Shown here: positions 1 to 10,907 of the stretch, piece by piece | Layout: every line of letters starts with the position of its first letter | Position numbering within the stretch: the first letter of the stretch is position 1 | Source: Lentinus brumalis | Lineage: Eukaryota; Basidiomycota; Agaricomycetes; Polyporales; Polyporaceae | Direction of reading: 5' to 3' | Assembly (NCBI GenBank): GCA_001792895.1 | Contig: MARA01000041.1 | Span: forward strand, 124,001-188,000 | Length of the DNA stretch: 64,000 nucleotides | The notes under the pieces: generated by a model | What the model was told of the DNA's origin: nothing | The model's input: only the letters and a program-made list of their open reading frames with translations | The model's database searches: none | Position numbers and translations under genes: made by a program

Positions 1-666
1 GGACACTGTCGATCATCTCATACTCCTTCGCAGGTCCTGGGTACGAAGGCGCTCAGCGACATGCATCCTCACAATTTGGGCTTAGACGTACCGCGTAGCT
101 TGGCCGGCTTCGCGATGTCCATGATCGACACCTCCATCCGTGCTCGATCTCTTGGATGCTCGGTCTCCGACGGGCCATCCCACTCTGCCTGCCACTCGTG
201 CTCGACGTCCTCGTCGTGCGCCTCCGCACTGAGCCGAGGCTCAACGGCGGTCCCGCACACGAATTGGCGCGAGACCCATGTCTTGCCGTCGTCCGGGCCC
301 GGGTTGCGCCTCGCCCAGCCCAGCCGTACTGTCGGTGAGACCTGCTCTCCTGCTTCCACGGCTTCGTCTCTTCGTATTTCCTCAAGTGCGCTGTGATCTC
401 CTCCTGCAGGACAGAGGCTTGTGCGTCAGCATATGCGGCTGTGCTCTTGGCGGGGCGGGCGGTGGGAAGAGCCTGGTCGCAGGGCCACGGGCAGTGGCAG
501 GGCGGAAGGGGACGCGTGCGTAGGAGGGGCGCGAACGTGGGTGGACATACCATTGGAGCGTGGTCGTTGAGCTCTGCGAGCGTCGCGAGGACGACCTTCT
601 TTGGTGTCTGTGCGCCGCGGGTGATCGGCGGACGACGATTGTTGATGTCTTCTTGTTGCGCGGCAT
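1..666 (-). CDS. Hypothetical protein, 3' part off the window, two apparent frameshifts
   Basis: I do not recognise this protein. Reading leftward, exon 1 (666-551) starts with ATG and a basic stretch (MPRNKKTSTIVV), exon 2 is 472-92, and a third exon (36-1) runs off the edge. The introns have GT...AG ends and the donor at 91-90 is GTACGT. The product is charged and helical-looking, with acidic segments in exon 2. The reading frame needs one extra base in exon 1 (near 610-620, a GG doublet) and one in exon 2 (near 375-380, a GG run). With those, exon 1 is exactly 39 codons and all phases agree. The gaps look like homopolymer contractions, so assembly error is as likely as a pseudogene. No function can be inferred. 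Confidence 0.5.
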
Positions 667-1601
667 AGTGGGTGGGGTATGTGTCAAAGTGTGTGGGAAG
701 TTGGCGCGGCTTTGGGTTGGTGGTCGGAGGTTAGAGAGGCCGCACTCCTGAGGTGAGCGCGAATGCTTTGTCGAAGAGTCGTGAGGCTAATCAGCATTTA
801 TCTTTCCCGGCTCCAGGCGCTGTGAGTCACTTGGAGTCGCTAGGCTGAGGCTGTATCAGGTGCCGCGCTGTCATCAGTGCAATGCAACGCACCGCCGCCG
901 ATGGACAAGCATGTCAATGTCGACCGTACATTCAGGTACTATCTGTTGCTTCAAACATATCCATTGGTACTACGACTCATCTGTTGTAGAGGACTACAAT
1001 ATCTCGACAGACTAAGTCCGACAGTCCAAAATCCTTATCGTAGGTGGTTCAGAGGGCGCGCAGCCCTGGACAGCCCCGTGGATTTGGTGGCGGTGCCAGG
1101 TCGGTGACTCCAGCATGCTATGAACACCAAGGCTCCAGCCAGTTGACTCAAGTGGCATGAGTACTCATGAGTAATACTGGCTCCTTTCATCGTTATGAAG
1201 ATCGAAGTCAAGCTAAGAATTATGGGAGCCGTGGCCTTGTCCAGATCGATGACTCCGAAGTCCTACGAATGACTGGGAAGCGGCGTTGACGGTTGCGCCT
1301 TCTTCTCTCCATCAAGGACCATCGCACTTACATCCTCTCCGTTCTGCACTCATGGGTGCGTCCCAGTCCCGGAATATTGTTGACACAGCGTTGTACTGAG
1401 CAGCTCAAATGTATACTTTCATTCGCATCATAACATAAGTACACCGAGGAGGAGAAGGAGCTCTCGGACAGATGAAAAGGCGCTGTACCAGTGCCAGGTT
1501 ATGGATATACTTATAGAGGAAACGAGTCACATAGGAACGGTAGCGATCGGCTCCGCCGGCGCCGGTCCAGGCGCGAGATCGCTGTAGTACACTGGGAACG
1601 G
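667..1601. other. Intergenic, no gene seen
   Basis: This 0.93-kb stretch separates the start of the edge gene from the 3' end of the next minus-strand gene. It holds only short, unconvincing reading frames. I see no repeat or RNA gene in it. The part near 667 is presumably the promoter of the edge gene. Confidence 0.5.
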
Positions 1602-4382
1602 TCAGCCGAGGTATGAGAGCGCAACGCGAACGATGAACGTACGTATCTTCCACCACGCCTGCAATTTCTCCAGCTCTTCCGCATCAAGCCACAACTTCCG
1701 ACCAAACCTCTCGGCTCTGATGGGCTTGACCTTCGCCGGCGTACGTTGCATAACTTGCGCAAAATTGACCACAACCTGCTGACCAGGATCCCCACACCAG
1801 ATGAAGCATTGCTTGAGAGCGCCGTTCTCTGTGTCCCATCGTGACGACCTTCGCCATTTCGTAATGATCTGCGGGTGTGGGTATACGGTGAACGGGAATC
1901 TCCCGACGTGGGTCTTCTCGTACACCTCATCCGCCGGATGCCTTGGTGCAAAAGCTGGCACTGCTTCTTTCCATACTTCATCTAATGCACGGCTCGGTTC
2001 CGAAGTCTTGAACAGGACGGGAAGCCACCACTCCTTTTGTTGCTGCGTCTAGGTGATCCCGTTCAGTTCAACTGGATACATTGCGTGCAGGACGTGCAAG
2101 TGTGGACTTACTCGGTGGGTAAGATTTCTGGGGGTGCCATGCGTATCCGCACCTGGGATTGCTCCAAGGAAGGGCGCGAGGTAAGCACTCAGAGTCTGTG
2201 GTCTCTGACTCAGAGTACCTTCTGCTTGGGCCGTCGCTGCTTCGATGTGCGTTATGAAGCAAGGTCGCTCCTTGTCAATGAATTTGTCGGTGGAGGGGTT
2301 GATAGACGTGGCCGCGAAGAGAGCGGTCAGGTTACCAGTGCCACCTCCAGGGAGGTTGGGAACGACGACTGGCTGGTCCGGAGTCGCGGATTTGGTGACC
2401 GACCCTCCGAGTGAGGCAGGTTCGAAGTTCACGTGCTCAATGTGATAAGTGCAGACGCCCCCAAGTCTGAATGTACCGAACTGTTCTGGAGTGACTTCAT
2501 GTTAGCGTTGAAGCTTCAGACGCATGTAGCAATGGAGGACATACTGAGAGACGGAGTGCCGTCAATCCACTGAAGGCCTCCCGACGGCCGTGGAGATTGC
2601 TGCTGGACCTCTGCAGCCAAGTCCTTCAAGTCGTGGACGCGCATGGGCTGCCACTGTCTGTACTCATAGGCGAGAGGCAGGGCCTTGCCTTTGTACTTGA
2701 CCTCACTGACAATTGTTGAGAACATGGGAGGCGGCACTGACTGGGAGGCATAGCTGCTGCTAGAGTTTGATGCCGTAGCGGACTCGGCGTCACCTTGTGT
2801 AGACCGGTGTGGCTTCATCATGCTTATGACACGGCTCGCTAAGCCCCTGCTTTCCTTACGCCGCGGTTGATCTTGTCCCGCGTTTGATGCGTCACCGGAG
2901 TCAATCGGGTCGTCCAGGTCGTCCAGGCTCACGACGTTCTGGGTATGCGGAGCTTCGCCGTGAGCAGCCTGAGTGGCCCCTGAGTAATGACCGCCACGAG
3001 GCCAAGTCGACTGGGCCCAGTTGCCTGCCTGTTGGTCGTCCCATCCAGAGCGGCTCGAAGAGCTCTGATGATGGCTGCTACTGGTGTGAGGCTGGGCGAA
3101 TGGAAGCGGAGGCTGTCTGTTCGAACCAGCATGTTCGTCACCACCAGGCCGGGCCAAGTCACGCGGCCCTCCAGACCCACGAATACTCTGATGTGAAGGG
3201 ACAAAACCCATCGCACTATAGCCATACTGTGCAGCGCTGGCTGCCGGCTGACCGACGTGACCGGCGTAGTGCGACGACGCTTCCGAAGCAGTCCCGTAGC
3301 CAGAACGATCGTCGACTGACCAGAGGGTCCGACCGCCGTGATGCGAGGTTGTCGAAGCGGTGGCGTTGGATCGAGGACGACGATCGTCCGCAAGCTGACC
3401 AGACTGGTCGTAGCTGAGCGAACGTTCATGTCTATCGGTGGAGTACGACTGGGACTGCGCGACGCCAGATGGCGCCTGCATGAAATGGGATGGGGGAGGC
3501 CGGAATCCACTCTGCTGGCCGTGAAGCTGTTCAAGGCGAGGCTGTGTAGAGCCTGGCTGAAGGATACGTCGAACAGGGTTGGGAGGGATCACTGCTGGGT
3601 TAGCCTGAGACGGTTGCATTGCTGGGTCGTAGAACGGTGACATGGCAGGCATGCCGGGCATGCCGGGACCTGGACTGCTGCCATAGAATATACGATGAGT
3701 ATGAGTATGGTATCGAGATCGTCCGTGGACCGTACCTAAGATGCGGTTGCCAATTTTGAGGCGGCCCCATATATTGTTGCAGTGGGGCCGATGGCGGATA
3801 GTACTGAGCGTTCTGCGGCCCACCCGAATACACATAGTGCGGAGTGTTCGGGGGCATTTGCTGATACATTGACTGTGCACTGACTTGATGGCCGTAGCCC
3901 CCTGCGCCGCGAATGAGTAGTCGTCTGATAAAAAAGGAATGAACGCACCAGGAGGCATGTATCCAGGAGGGGTGTAAGGGGGTCCATACGACCCGGGTAC
4001 TGCGTGCGGACTTGCAACTAATTCGGCCTACGGATCAATCAGTGTCAAGACTCGGTCGTGTTAGCTGGCGACCGACCGTTACGTGGGCTCCTAGCATGCA
4101 CAAGGGTGTGTGTGAATGTACAGTGTGTATGTACATGGGAGCATTGACATACCGGGATGTGGTTGATACGGCGAAGTTCCCTGCATCTGTGAGTCAATGG
4201 TGAGGCGGCGCATACGTTGTCAAGCATAGCGAACGGACCAGATATCCTGATGTCGGTTGCGGGTAGTACGTCGCCGGTTGCGTTGGTTGACCCGCCTCCG
4301 CATGGTTTCTCTGCGTGGAGGGGGTATGTCCGGTAGGAGTAGCGGCTGGAGGACGTCTGTGGCGTGACGGATCTTGGCTCAT
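1602..4382 (-). CDS. Pro/Gln/Ser-rich protein of unknown function, 7 exons, 741 residues
   Basis: Exons (minus strand) are 4382-4239, 4180-4153, 4017-3949, 3901-3736, 3677-2545, 2494-2112 and 2048-1602. They total 2226 nt with consistent phases, so the model is well supported, although the first donor (GTCCGT) is weak. The first half is low complexity, rich in Pro, Gln, Tyr, Ser and Gly, and probably disordered; a PGMPGMPAM repeat starts exon 5. The conserved-looking part is the last ~260 residues, from EVKYKGKALPLAYEYRQW through FGTFRLGGVCTYHIEH to a basic, Trp-rich end (KEWWLPVLFK, QAWWKIRTF). It has no signal peptide or membrane segment. I do not recognise the family. A cytoplasmic or nuclear scaffold role is only a guess. 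Confidence 0.75.
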
Positions 4383-5157
4383 GACTGGAGGGAAGATGCC
4401 ATGTCTGTATGCAGAGCAGGGGAGCTTTATGTATAGCAAATGACGAGCGCCGACCCGCGTTTTTTGAGTACTGCTGGCCGCAACGCGTCAGCCTTCGGAG
4501 TGGTATGCGTGGGTGTAGGACTGAGAAGAAGGCCCGTCGGGAGTGTCTGTACCACATAATACCACGTTGCAACCCTCGGCGCAGCATTTGGAAGAACGCC
4601 ACGAGGTAGAATCTATTGTATCAGACCGCTCCAACAGCTTCTAGGATATGTGGGAGCCAGAAGAGGGCAGGACTTGTGCCCAAGAAGAGAAGAATTGTAC
4701 TCGGGCGGGGCAGTGAACAAAAGACAGGACAGAAACATGCGTGTGACAGTCCGTGCCGGCGCTGATGGGTACTAGGAATGAGCGTTGTATTTGTCTGACT
4801 CCTTAGAAACGATTGTGTCGAGAGTCCCGAGGATCCAGCGAGTCGGGTGACTGGGACGATGCCAAGACGGCCACTTATCAGGTTCAACACACGCAATAGA
4901 AGTCTCGAGCGCACCTACGTAGCACATCTGATTGAGGCCGGCCGAGGAGGCATATAACGAGCACGGGAGAAGTAGTGGTTCACTGGTTTGAAGACCGCCG
5001 CGCCGCCTTCCAAGTCCGACGTTGTATACGGATCACGTGAGTCACCTCGCTGTTTGTTGATGCTTGCCTCTGTCGAACATGAATTCTGGCCGCTCCTGGC
5101 CCTCGTTAACTGGTTAGCTAACGCACACCGGCAGATTCATATCGATATCGCAGAGCG
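4383..5157. promoter_or_regulatory. Divergent promoter region
   Basis: This stretch lies between the starts of the unknown minus-strand gene and kinase A, so it should hold both promoters. I see no convincing TATA box or repeat and no coding sequence. Confidence 0.35.
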
Positions 5158-6300
5158 ATGGCGGACGACTATCTCCAATCGTTCACTGTTGCGGGATTTA
5201 TTCAGACCACACATTTCATCGGCAAAGGCGGATCAGGTGCGTATCGGTAGCTCTATACCTGGAACAAGTGACTGACTCGAGTCCGGCTGCGACACAGCGG
5301 AGGTTTGGAAGGCCTTCAACATGCTGACTGGCTCTCCGCTTGCGCTCAAGACTAAAGCAATACCGGCTGGTACCGACGTTCCGCCAGCTGACTTGGCGCA
5401 TGAAGCCGGTATCTATAAACTCCTTCGAGGCGCTCGCGAGGGCTTTCCGTCTATCCACTGGTCAGGCGTGGACAAGGACCAATTCGTTATCGCGATGGAT
5501 CTCCTTGGACCTAACTTACAGTCGCTCAAATATGTTTGCAGAGGCTCATTCAGTCTTCGCACAGTATGCATGTTAGCGGAGCAAATGGTACGTCCATCAG
5601 TACGCTGTTTAAAAGACGGCTTCACGACCAGCGATGCAGATCACCCGGTTGCAATTCATTCACTCCAAAGGCATCATTTCAGGGGATGTCAAACCCCACA
5701 ACTTTGCGATGGGCATTGGAAGCAAAGCCCGGATCGTACAACTGTTTGACTTCGGACAAGCTGCATTCTTCGTTGATCCAGCTACCAACGAGCACATCCC
5801 GTTTCGAGGCGGACGCCTTTCCGGCGGTACCGTCCGTTATGTGAGTGTTGCCGCACATCTGGGTCACGGTGAGTATGTCTGAACGCCCATGTATCGGAAG
5901 ACTGACAAGCAAGACAGAAATCTCTCGTCGGGATGACTTAGAGTCGTTGCTATATGTCCTGGCGGAACTGTTTCATGGGGAGCTCCCGTGGACAACCGAG
6001 TCAGATCTGCTGCGCACAGCACAGATGAAGGCAGGAAAGGAGTTTCAGGACTTCCTGTCTCAGTCCCTGCCGGAGTTCAGAGCGTATCACGCGCATTGCG
6101 CGAGCCTGTCTTATGGTCAGGCGCCAGATTATGCGCTGCTCAAGGATCTGTTTCGAAAGCGTATGACGACGGAAAGCTGGCAGTACGATTGGAGGTTTGA
6201 TTGGGAGGATGGAACTGCTCTCGAGCGAGGTACATTAGTTCCGGAGGACTATGTTTTCGATTTGCGTTTCGTGCAGCGCGTCGGACTGGATCCTCAGTGA
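5158..6300 (+). CDS. CK1-like protein kinase (kinase A)
   Basis: Exons are 5158-5236, 5298-5587, 5640-5868 and 5918-6300, giving 326 residues. The catalytic domain resembles casein kinase 1. It has a glycine loop GKGGSG (22-27), the ATP-site lysine in LALK (K44), catalytic D139 in SGDVKPHNF and the metal-binding DFG at 160-162. The CK1-type activation segment (GTVRYVSVAAHLGHEISRRD) is followed by ESLLYVLAELFHGELPW. The usual HRD motif is replaced by SGD, but Asp, Lys and Asn of that loop remain, so activity is plausible. The C-terminal ~130 residues differ from standard CK1 and end near VQRVGLDPQ. HAD-like gene A starts 279 bp downstream on the same strand. Kinase B is its paralogue, with identical exon 1-3 lengths. 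Confidence 0.85.
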
Positions 6301-6579
6301 ATACTTACTTACTTGTATGGATATGCCTGAGTCTCATGAAGCTATGCATCGAGTGAAGGGACTCGAAGCTAGGAACCTTGACCATTCTAGCGTGCAGTTG
6401 GCCTACTACTCGAAGCTATGGTGACTTTTACGTAATTTGATGCGTGGCTCATATATATAATCCCCACCTTGTACTCGTACATTCACGATTTCCGCCCTAC
6501 CCTCTCGTCCTTCTCCTCAGTCGTCACCCCGCCTCTCTGACCCTCGTCCATCCAGCACGTCCGACAAACCTTCCGATCA

Positions 6580-8554
6580 ATGCCTCACACTTTTCTACCT
6601 GTCAGGTTCAATCCGGCGCGTTCTGCATATTGGCTGCCTGCTCCTGGGCGGAGGGCAGCGGCGAGGATGTGCACTGACTGGTTTTGGGCACTCCGCATAT
6701 CGTTGCAGGACCCCGAAAACCACAACGTAGAAGCCAACGGTACCATCACAGATTCAGTTCGTGACGCCCCTTGGCTTTTCGTGGTAGCATCGACTCCTTC
6801 CCCTTATCCGAACGTTCCCAAGTCTTCGTTTACTCTGGGTCCGAGAGGGGCCGACGACACAGGTACCTTTGTCGGCGAGGATTCCGAACTTCTCGTCCAT
6901 GCAAGAGACGGTCCTCTACCCTCCTTAGAACGTTTACTTCAAGAGCCGCTCTTTCTGCATACTGTCCCTGCCTTGCGGCTGAATATGAACGCCCGCCCCC
7001 GCTTGACTTATGTCTATTCGCGCTCGAAGACGATAGTCTCCGTGCATTCGTCTCTGGTGTTCGGGAGAGCATCTTCCTAGCTGAGCAGTACCGGGGAGAC
7101 GCGCTCGAGACGTATGGATACGATGCCGTCAAGAGTGGTTGGGCTGCGCCCACTACCGACGCAGGCCGCATGGCATTTGGCGAGGGTCTCAACGACCCGC
7201 ATGCCTATGTGTTCGACTTCTTTCCTGAATCACTACCTTGTCTTGAACGCCGGGCATTCGTGTACGAGGACCTGATGATCTACCGACAGTGAGTAGTGCT
7301 TACCTGAGTCGTCATGATGCGCGCATGCCTTTGCTGTGGCTCACGTTCTTACAGGCTTTGTGTCGATTATCGTTGGAAGGGCGTCGAACCAGCAGTGGAA
7401 TGGGTTGAGGAAATGCGGCGGGTACGTTCACAGAGGTTTATATTCGAGTTCTTACTCCCCGTCTGATGCGCATTCACTTCCAGGTTGCTCGAGAAGGTCG
7501 GGCTGCCTCGTCTACATCTCTCATCACGACGCTACCTAGCGAGCCATGTCTCGACCCTGACCTCCGCACATATGCGATTTCGCTCTTCAATGCTCGTCGT
7601 CGGCAACGTGAGAGAACTATGGGCTCGGCTTCTGACTCTGATTCGGGATCAGAATGGTCCGCATCCAGCTGGGGTGCGGAATCACCCGTGTGGACTTACG
7701 CACCGGAGCTCCCCTACCATTACCCCATCCATCCATTCACCAAGCCGCCAAAGGTCATAGCCGTCGATCTCCTTGGGACTATACTGGTACGCTGACCCGC
7801 ATGGCTACTCTGACTGCTCTAGCCGCTGACCAGTTGGCAGGATCGTCAAGGGGCCATCACACGCGGCCTTTCCATCGTACTGGGTCATGTACCCACCACG
7901 GGCTGCATGGACATCAACGCACTCATCGAGCGCTTTATTACTTTGGAGGCTTTAGCGGCCCATCGCTCCCGTGAAGCTGATTTGCCCGCGTCCTGGGCCA
8001 CGCTCGCCCGTACGGCGCTCATCGACCTCCTAGAAGAACTCGACCTGCGCATCGGCGAGCACGATCCATCGTTCGTCGATGCACTGAAGTACATACTACA
8101 TCCGCAACCATACGCCGATGTGGAGAACTCTGTGGCAACCCTGATACAACGCGGGTACAAACTGGTCTGCCTCCCAATGCAGTCGGAGACCACCATGCAG
8201 CAACTGCAACCTTGTATTCCAGAAGTCTTCACCAGACATGTGTCCCTCTGGACGAGATATGTTTCCCCACACGTTACAGCGGACCTCTCGCTGTTCGAAG
8301 GATTCGCGGCGTTCTGTGGCACTTTGGTCGGGCGCGCTGACGAGCTGCCTCAGGAAGACATCCTGGTCGTGAGTTCGAGCATGGGTCGCGTACTACATGC
8401 CGCGGTATGCATGTTCTACACCACCGCGCAGGTGCGCCGCCCAGGGAATCTAGAGGGGAACGTCAACTTCGTAGTCGGCACCACGAAGAGGCTGAGTACG
8501 CCGGTGCCTTCTCTGGTTGTCAGTGGGCTCGACGAGCTGTGCACGCAGCTGTGA
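6580..8554 (+). CDS. HAD-like (type II haloacid dehalogenase-like) protein, copy A, one apparent frameshift
   Basis: Exons are 6580-7288, 7355-7421, 7484-7786 and 7841-8554. The total is 1793 nt, one short of a multiple of three. The break is in a C run at 6996-7000: before it the frame matches copies B and C, after it the matching frame is shifted, and without correction exon 1 stops at 7078. The first ~300 residues are an N-terminal region shared only with copies B and C in this window. HAD motif I is VDLLGTIL, placed just before the last intron. Later segments are LVCLPMQSETTM and ILVVSSSMGRV, ending near RRPGNLEG. This is the most divergent of the three copies. The frameshift may be a sequencing error rather than a real lesion. 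Confidence 0.7.
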
Positions 8555-8707
8555 GAGTACATACATATGGGCACTGTCACCGTACTATGTAGTAGCATGT
8601 CGAGAATGGTAGCGTCATTGCGAGAGTGTCGACTGACTCTGCACTGCCGTGACTGGAAGTACTTAGGACGCGTCGCGTTACGTGCGAGTAAGTAACGGGG
8701 TCGCAGT

Positions 8708-9366
8708 GAGTTGGTCGCGAAGCTGTAGCTCGGTAGAATACATGCTACCCTTTCGGTTGTCTCTGAGTACTTCTAAGTAGCGATAATGGTATGGAGTTGT
8801 TTGAGTTGCGGCCCGCCACAGCGGCCTCAGGCGCCGTCACCGGCGCGACGGGTCACGCGTGACGGCTCGTGTTCGGCGCGGGTGCTCGGCGCATCCTCCC
8901 TTGTCTCGTACCACGACGACGGCCTCCACCAGGTCCACCTTGCACTCTCTGCTAGCTTTGACCGTGAACCCAGACCGCGAACACGAACGCGGAGGACATT
9001 AACTCGCTTTCAAAGGGTGAGACGAACCTTAGTACCATCGACCGCCCGGATTGTAGTGGACCCGCTTGGCGGACATGAAGGAGAGCGTGTACAACCAGGA
9101 GACGAACGAATGCTATGGATGCCTGAAGGATCTAAAGAAGTGCTGGGGCCACGGATGACCCGGACGGCGACTGCACCGTGGCACGCATCTTCTGGGAGAT
9201 ACGTGTCCTCCCGAACAACTGACATCCCCATCCTTCTCGACTGCGGACAAGGGCCCGTAGAGGACATGCGCGCCGCTGCGTGAAGGATTCTATGACTGCC
9301 ATGATCTGGCTCATTGACCTAGCTGCTGAGCTGAAGGAGCTCGACGAAGAGTTCGGCGGCGACAAG
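8708..9366 (+). pseudogene. Truncated, broken copy of HAD 3' tail, TOF1 promoter and TOF1 5' end
   Basis: From about 8708 the sequence follows 17460-18145 closely. It begins with the last bases of a HAD gene (cgcgaagctgtagctcggta), then the TOF1 upstream region, then the first ~400 bp of TOF1. The start codon is lost: gaacATGaacacgg in TOF1 reads gaacACGaacgcgg here. The frame is also broken by small insertions and deletions. Recognisable pieces include VDPLGGHEG and CLKDLKK-like sequence. Similarity stops after the stretch coding for AELKELDEEF. It is a relic of the duplication that built the kinase/HAD array and is not expected to make a protein. Confidence 0.85.
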
Positions 9367-9484
9367 GGTGATCAATCACCTAACGACGAGCGTAGTCGGA
9401 GTTGAAGTCGCATTCGGAGGCCGTGACCACGTGAGTATAAGTTGCGCTTATCTACTAACACGGGTTGAGGGTAGACACTATAAC

Positions 9485-10839
9485 CCGGTTTACAAACCCC
9501 CGGTTTAATAACCCAGGCCGGTTTGCAAACCCCCTGTTGGCAAATGGCGGGTATTATATCCATCGAGTCCAGTTCATACGTTACAATTTCCTTCCTATAA
9601 CACCTCAGAATGTACCCCTTCCGTGTGCCGGCCTCTAGAACGCTGGACAACGCTTTCTCGACATCGTCGACGACGTCGGCCGCAAGCACACGCAGACGCC
9701 CACGCGCGCACCTAGCGCTCAGGCCGGGAGCACCGCATCGACCATGAGCAACTGCCTTCCCCGTCCGTGTAGCATGCCGTGCTGCACTGCGCCACCCTTG
9801 CCGACTTTCTTCTCGAGGACGACGACATGGATGTCGCTCTGAGGGTACCGCGCGTGGAGACTGATCGCAAGTTCGGCGATGCCGCCGCGCGAGCTGTTGT
9901 CAACAACGAGAACTTTGTACGAGCGGCCCTGGAATGTGCGTGTGGCGTCGTGGTGGGCGAGGGTTAGAGAGAACATGTCTGGGACCCGGGCAGTCTCGTT
10001 GTAGGCGGGTATAATGACGGAGAGGTCGACGGAGGGCGAGTCGCGGACATACTAAGGATGATTCATGGGTATGGCTACGGAACGCACCTTGTGTCACCTT
10101 GTCCTCTATTCACGGGAGTCCCAGTCTCCTGTCTTCTATTCTTACTGCCTCTGAATACGTCCTCAAGCGGTTCCGGCCGGCATGCTGACGAGTCGGACAT
10201 GTCTGCGCTAGAAGGGAAGGAGCATATAAGGGGTGCGGTGAATGCAGAGAGTGCGCGTGTCCTGCTCACCTTGTCTTCTACCACGCTAGATCTTCCCGTC
10301 GCCCTCACTACTCCCTCGCTCGCCAGCGTGTTATAGTAGCCGACTAATTTGGGAGCGCGAGTGTACATGGACCGAGATGTGCTCGTTGAGGGGTAGAGGT
10401 ACATACAAAATGGACGCTGTGGTGGTCGCGCGAAATGCTTATCTGTGCCTAGCATCTTTTAGCTGTGTGGCAAGGGTGGCAGGGTGACGTGGGACAGGGA
10501 CCTCCTGGTCAATAGACGGGCACGGTAGTACGCATGTAGCACGTACCATAGCATTCAATTGTCTCTTCCATGCACTGATGGCCCTCTACGCTGTAATTGC
10601 GGACGGCTCTCGGGCAGCGCAGAGGCGGGAGACGGGCCTTGAGGTGAGAGGACGCGAGATAGTGGAGCGGCGAGGGCCAAAGCGAGTCGCGGCGAGTGCA
10701 GTGCCAGGAGGGGCAGAGCGTGCAGGCAGGGGTCTCCCGGGCGCGTCACGTGTCACCTGCGCGCCGGCGCCTCTCGTCCTCGGCACAGCATTTCCGTTTT
10801 GTAAACCCCCCGCCTCATTAAACCGGGAGTTTACAAACC
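9485..10839. mobile_element. Non-autonomous element with ~48-bp inverted ends carrying an ALG5 fragment
   Basis: The left end (9485-9535) and the reverse complement of the right end (10792-10839) align, sharing GGTTT-rC-AAAC-yCCCGGTTTAAT followed by a second GGTTTrCAAA motif, at roughly three quarters identity by eye. Nothing inside resembles a transposase. The interior holds part of a cellular gene (ALG5) on the minus strand. I could not define a target-site duplication, because the flanks read ...actataa and attata.... The element lies between the broken TOF1 copy and kinase B. Confidence 0.55.
9719..10052 (-). pseudogene. ALG5: Fragment of dolichyl-phosphate beta-glucosyltransferase gene
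   Basis: The minus strand reads DLSVIIPAYNETARVPDMF, then SYKVLVVDNSS, then VVLEKKVGKGGAVQHGMLHG and QLLMVDA. This is the N-terminal half of an Alg5-type GT2 glycosyltransferase, the ER enzyme that makes dolichyl-phosphate glucose for N-glycosylation. The family's VDDGS is VDNSS here. The second acidic motif, normally VDADG, stops after VDA, and homology ends there (VLPA, stop). A possible 3' splice site precedes the fragment (ccttag at about 10052). The membrane anchor and the C-terminal half are missing. It is a captured exon fragment inside the element above, not a working gene. Confidence 0.75.
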
Positions 10840-10907
10840 CCATTATATACGACTCGTTGAGGAGGAACTTGAGCTCGAACTAAGTAGACCATTCGACGAC
10901 ACCTACG

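Noticed and set aside
7016..7078. Early stop as the true end of HAD copy A
   Set aside because: The frame matching copies B and C continues in the next frame from the C run at 6996 and then through three more exons with conserved splice sites.
10555..10843. Coding frames on both strands near the right end of the ALG5-carrying element
   Set aside because: Short, GC-rich, overlapping and without similarity to anything I know; probably element sequence.
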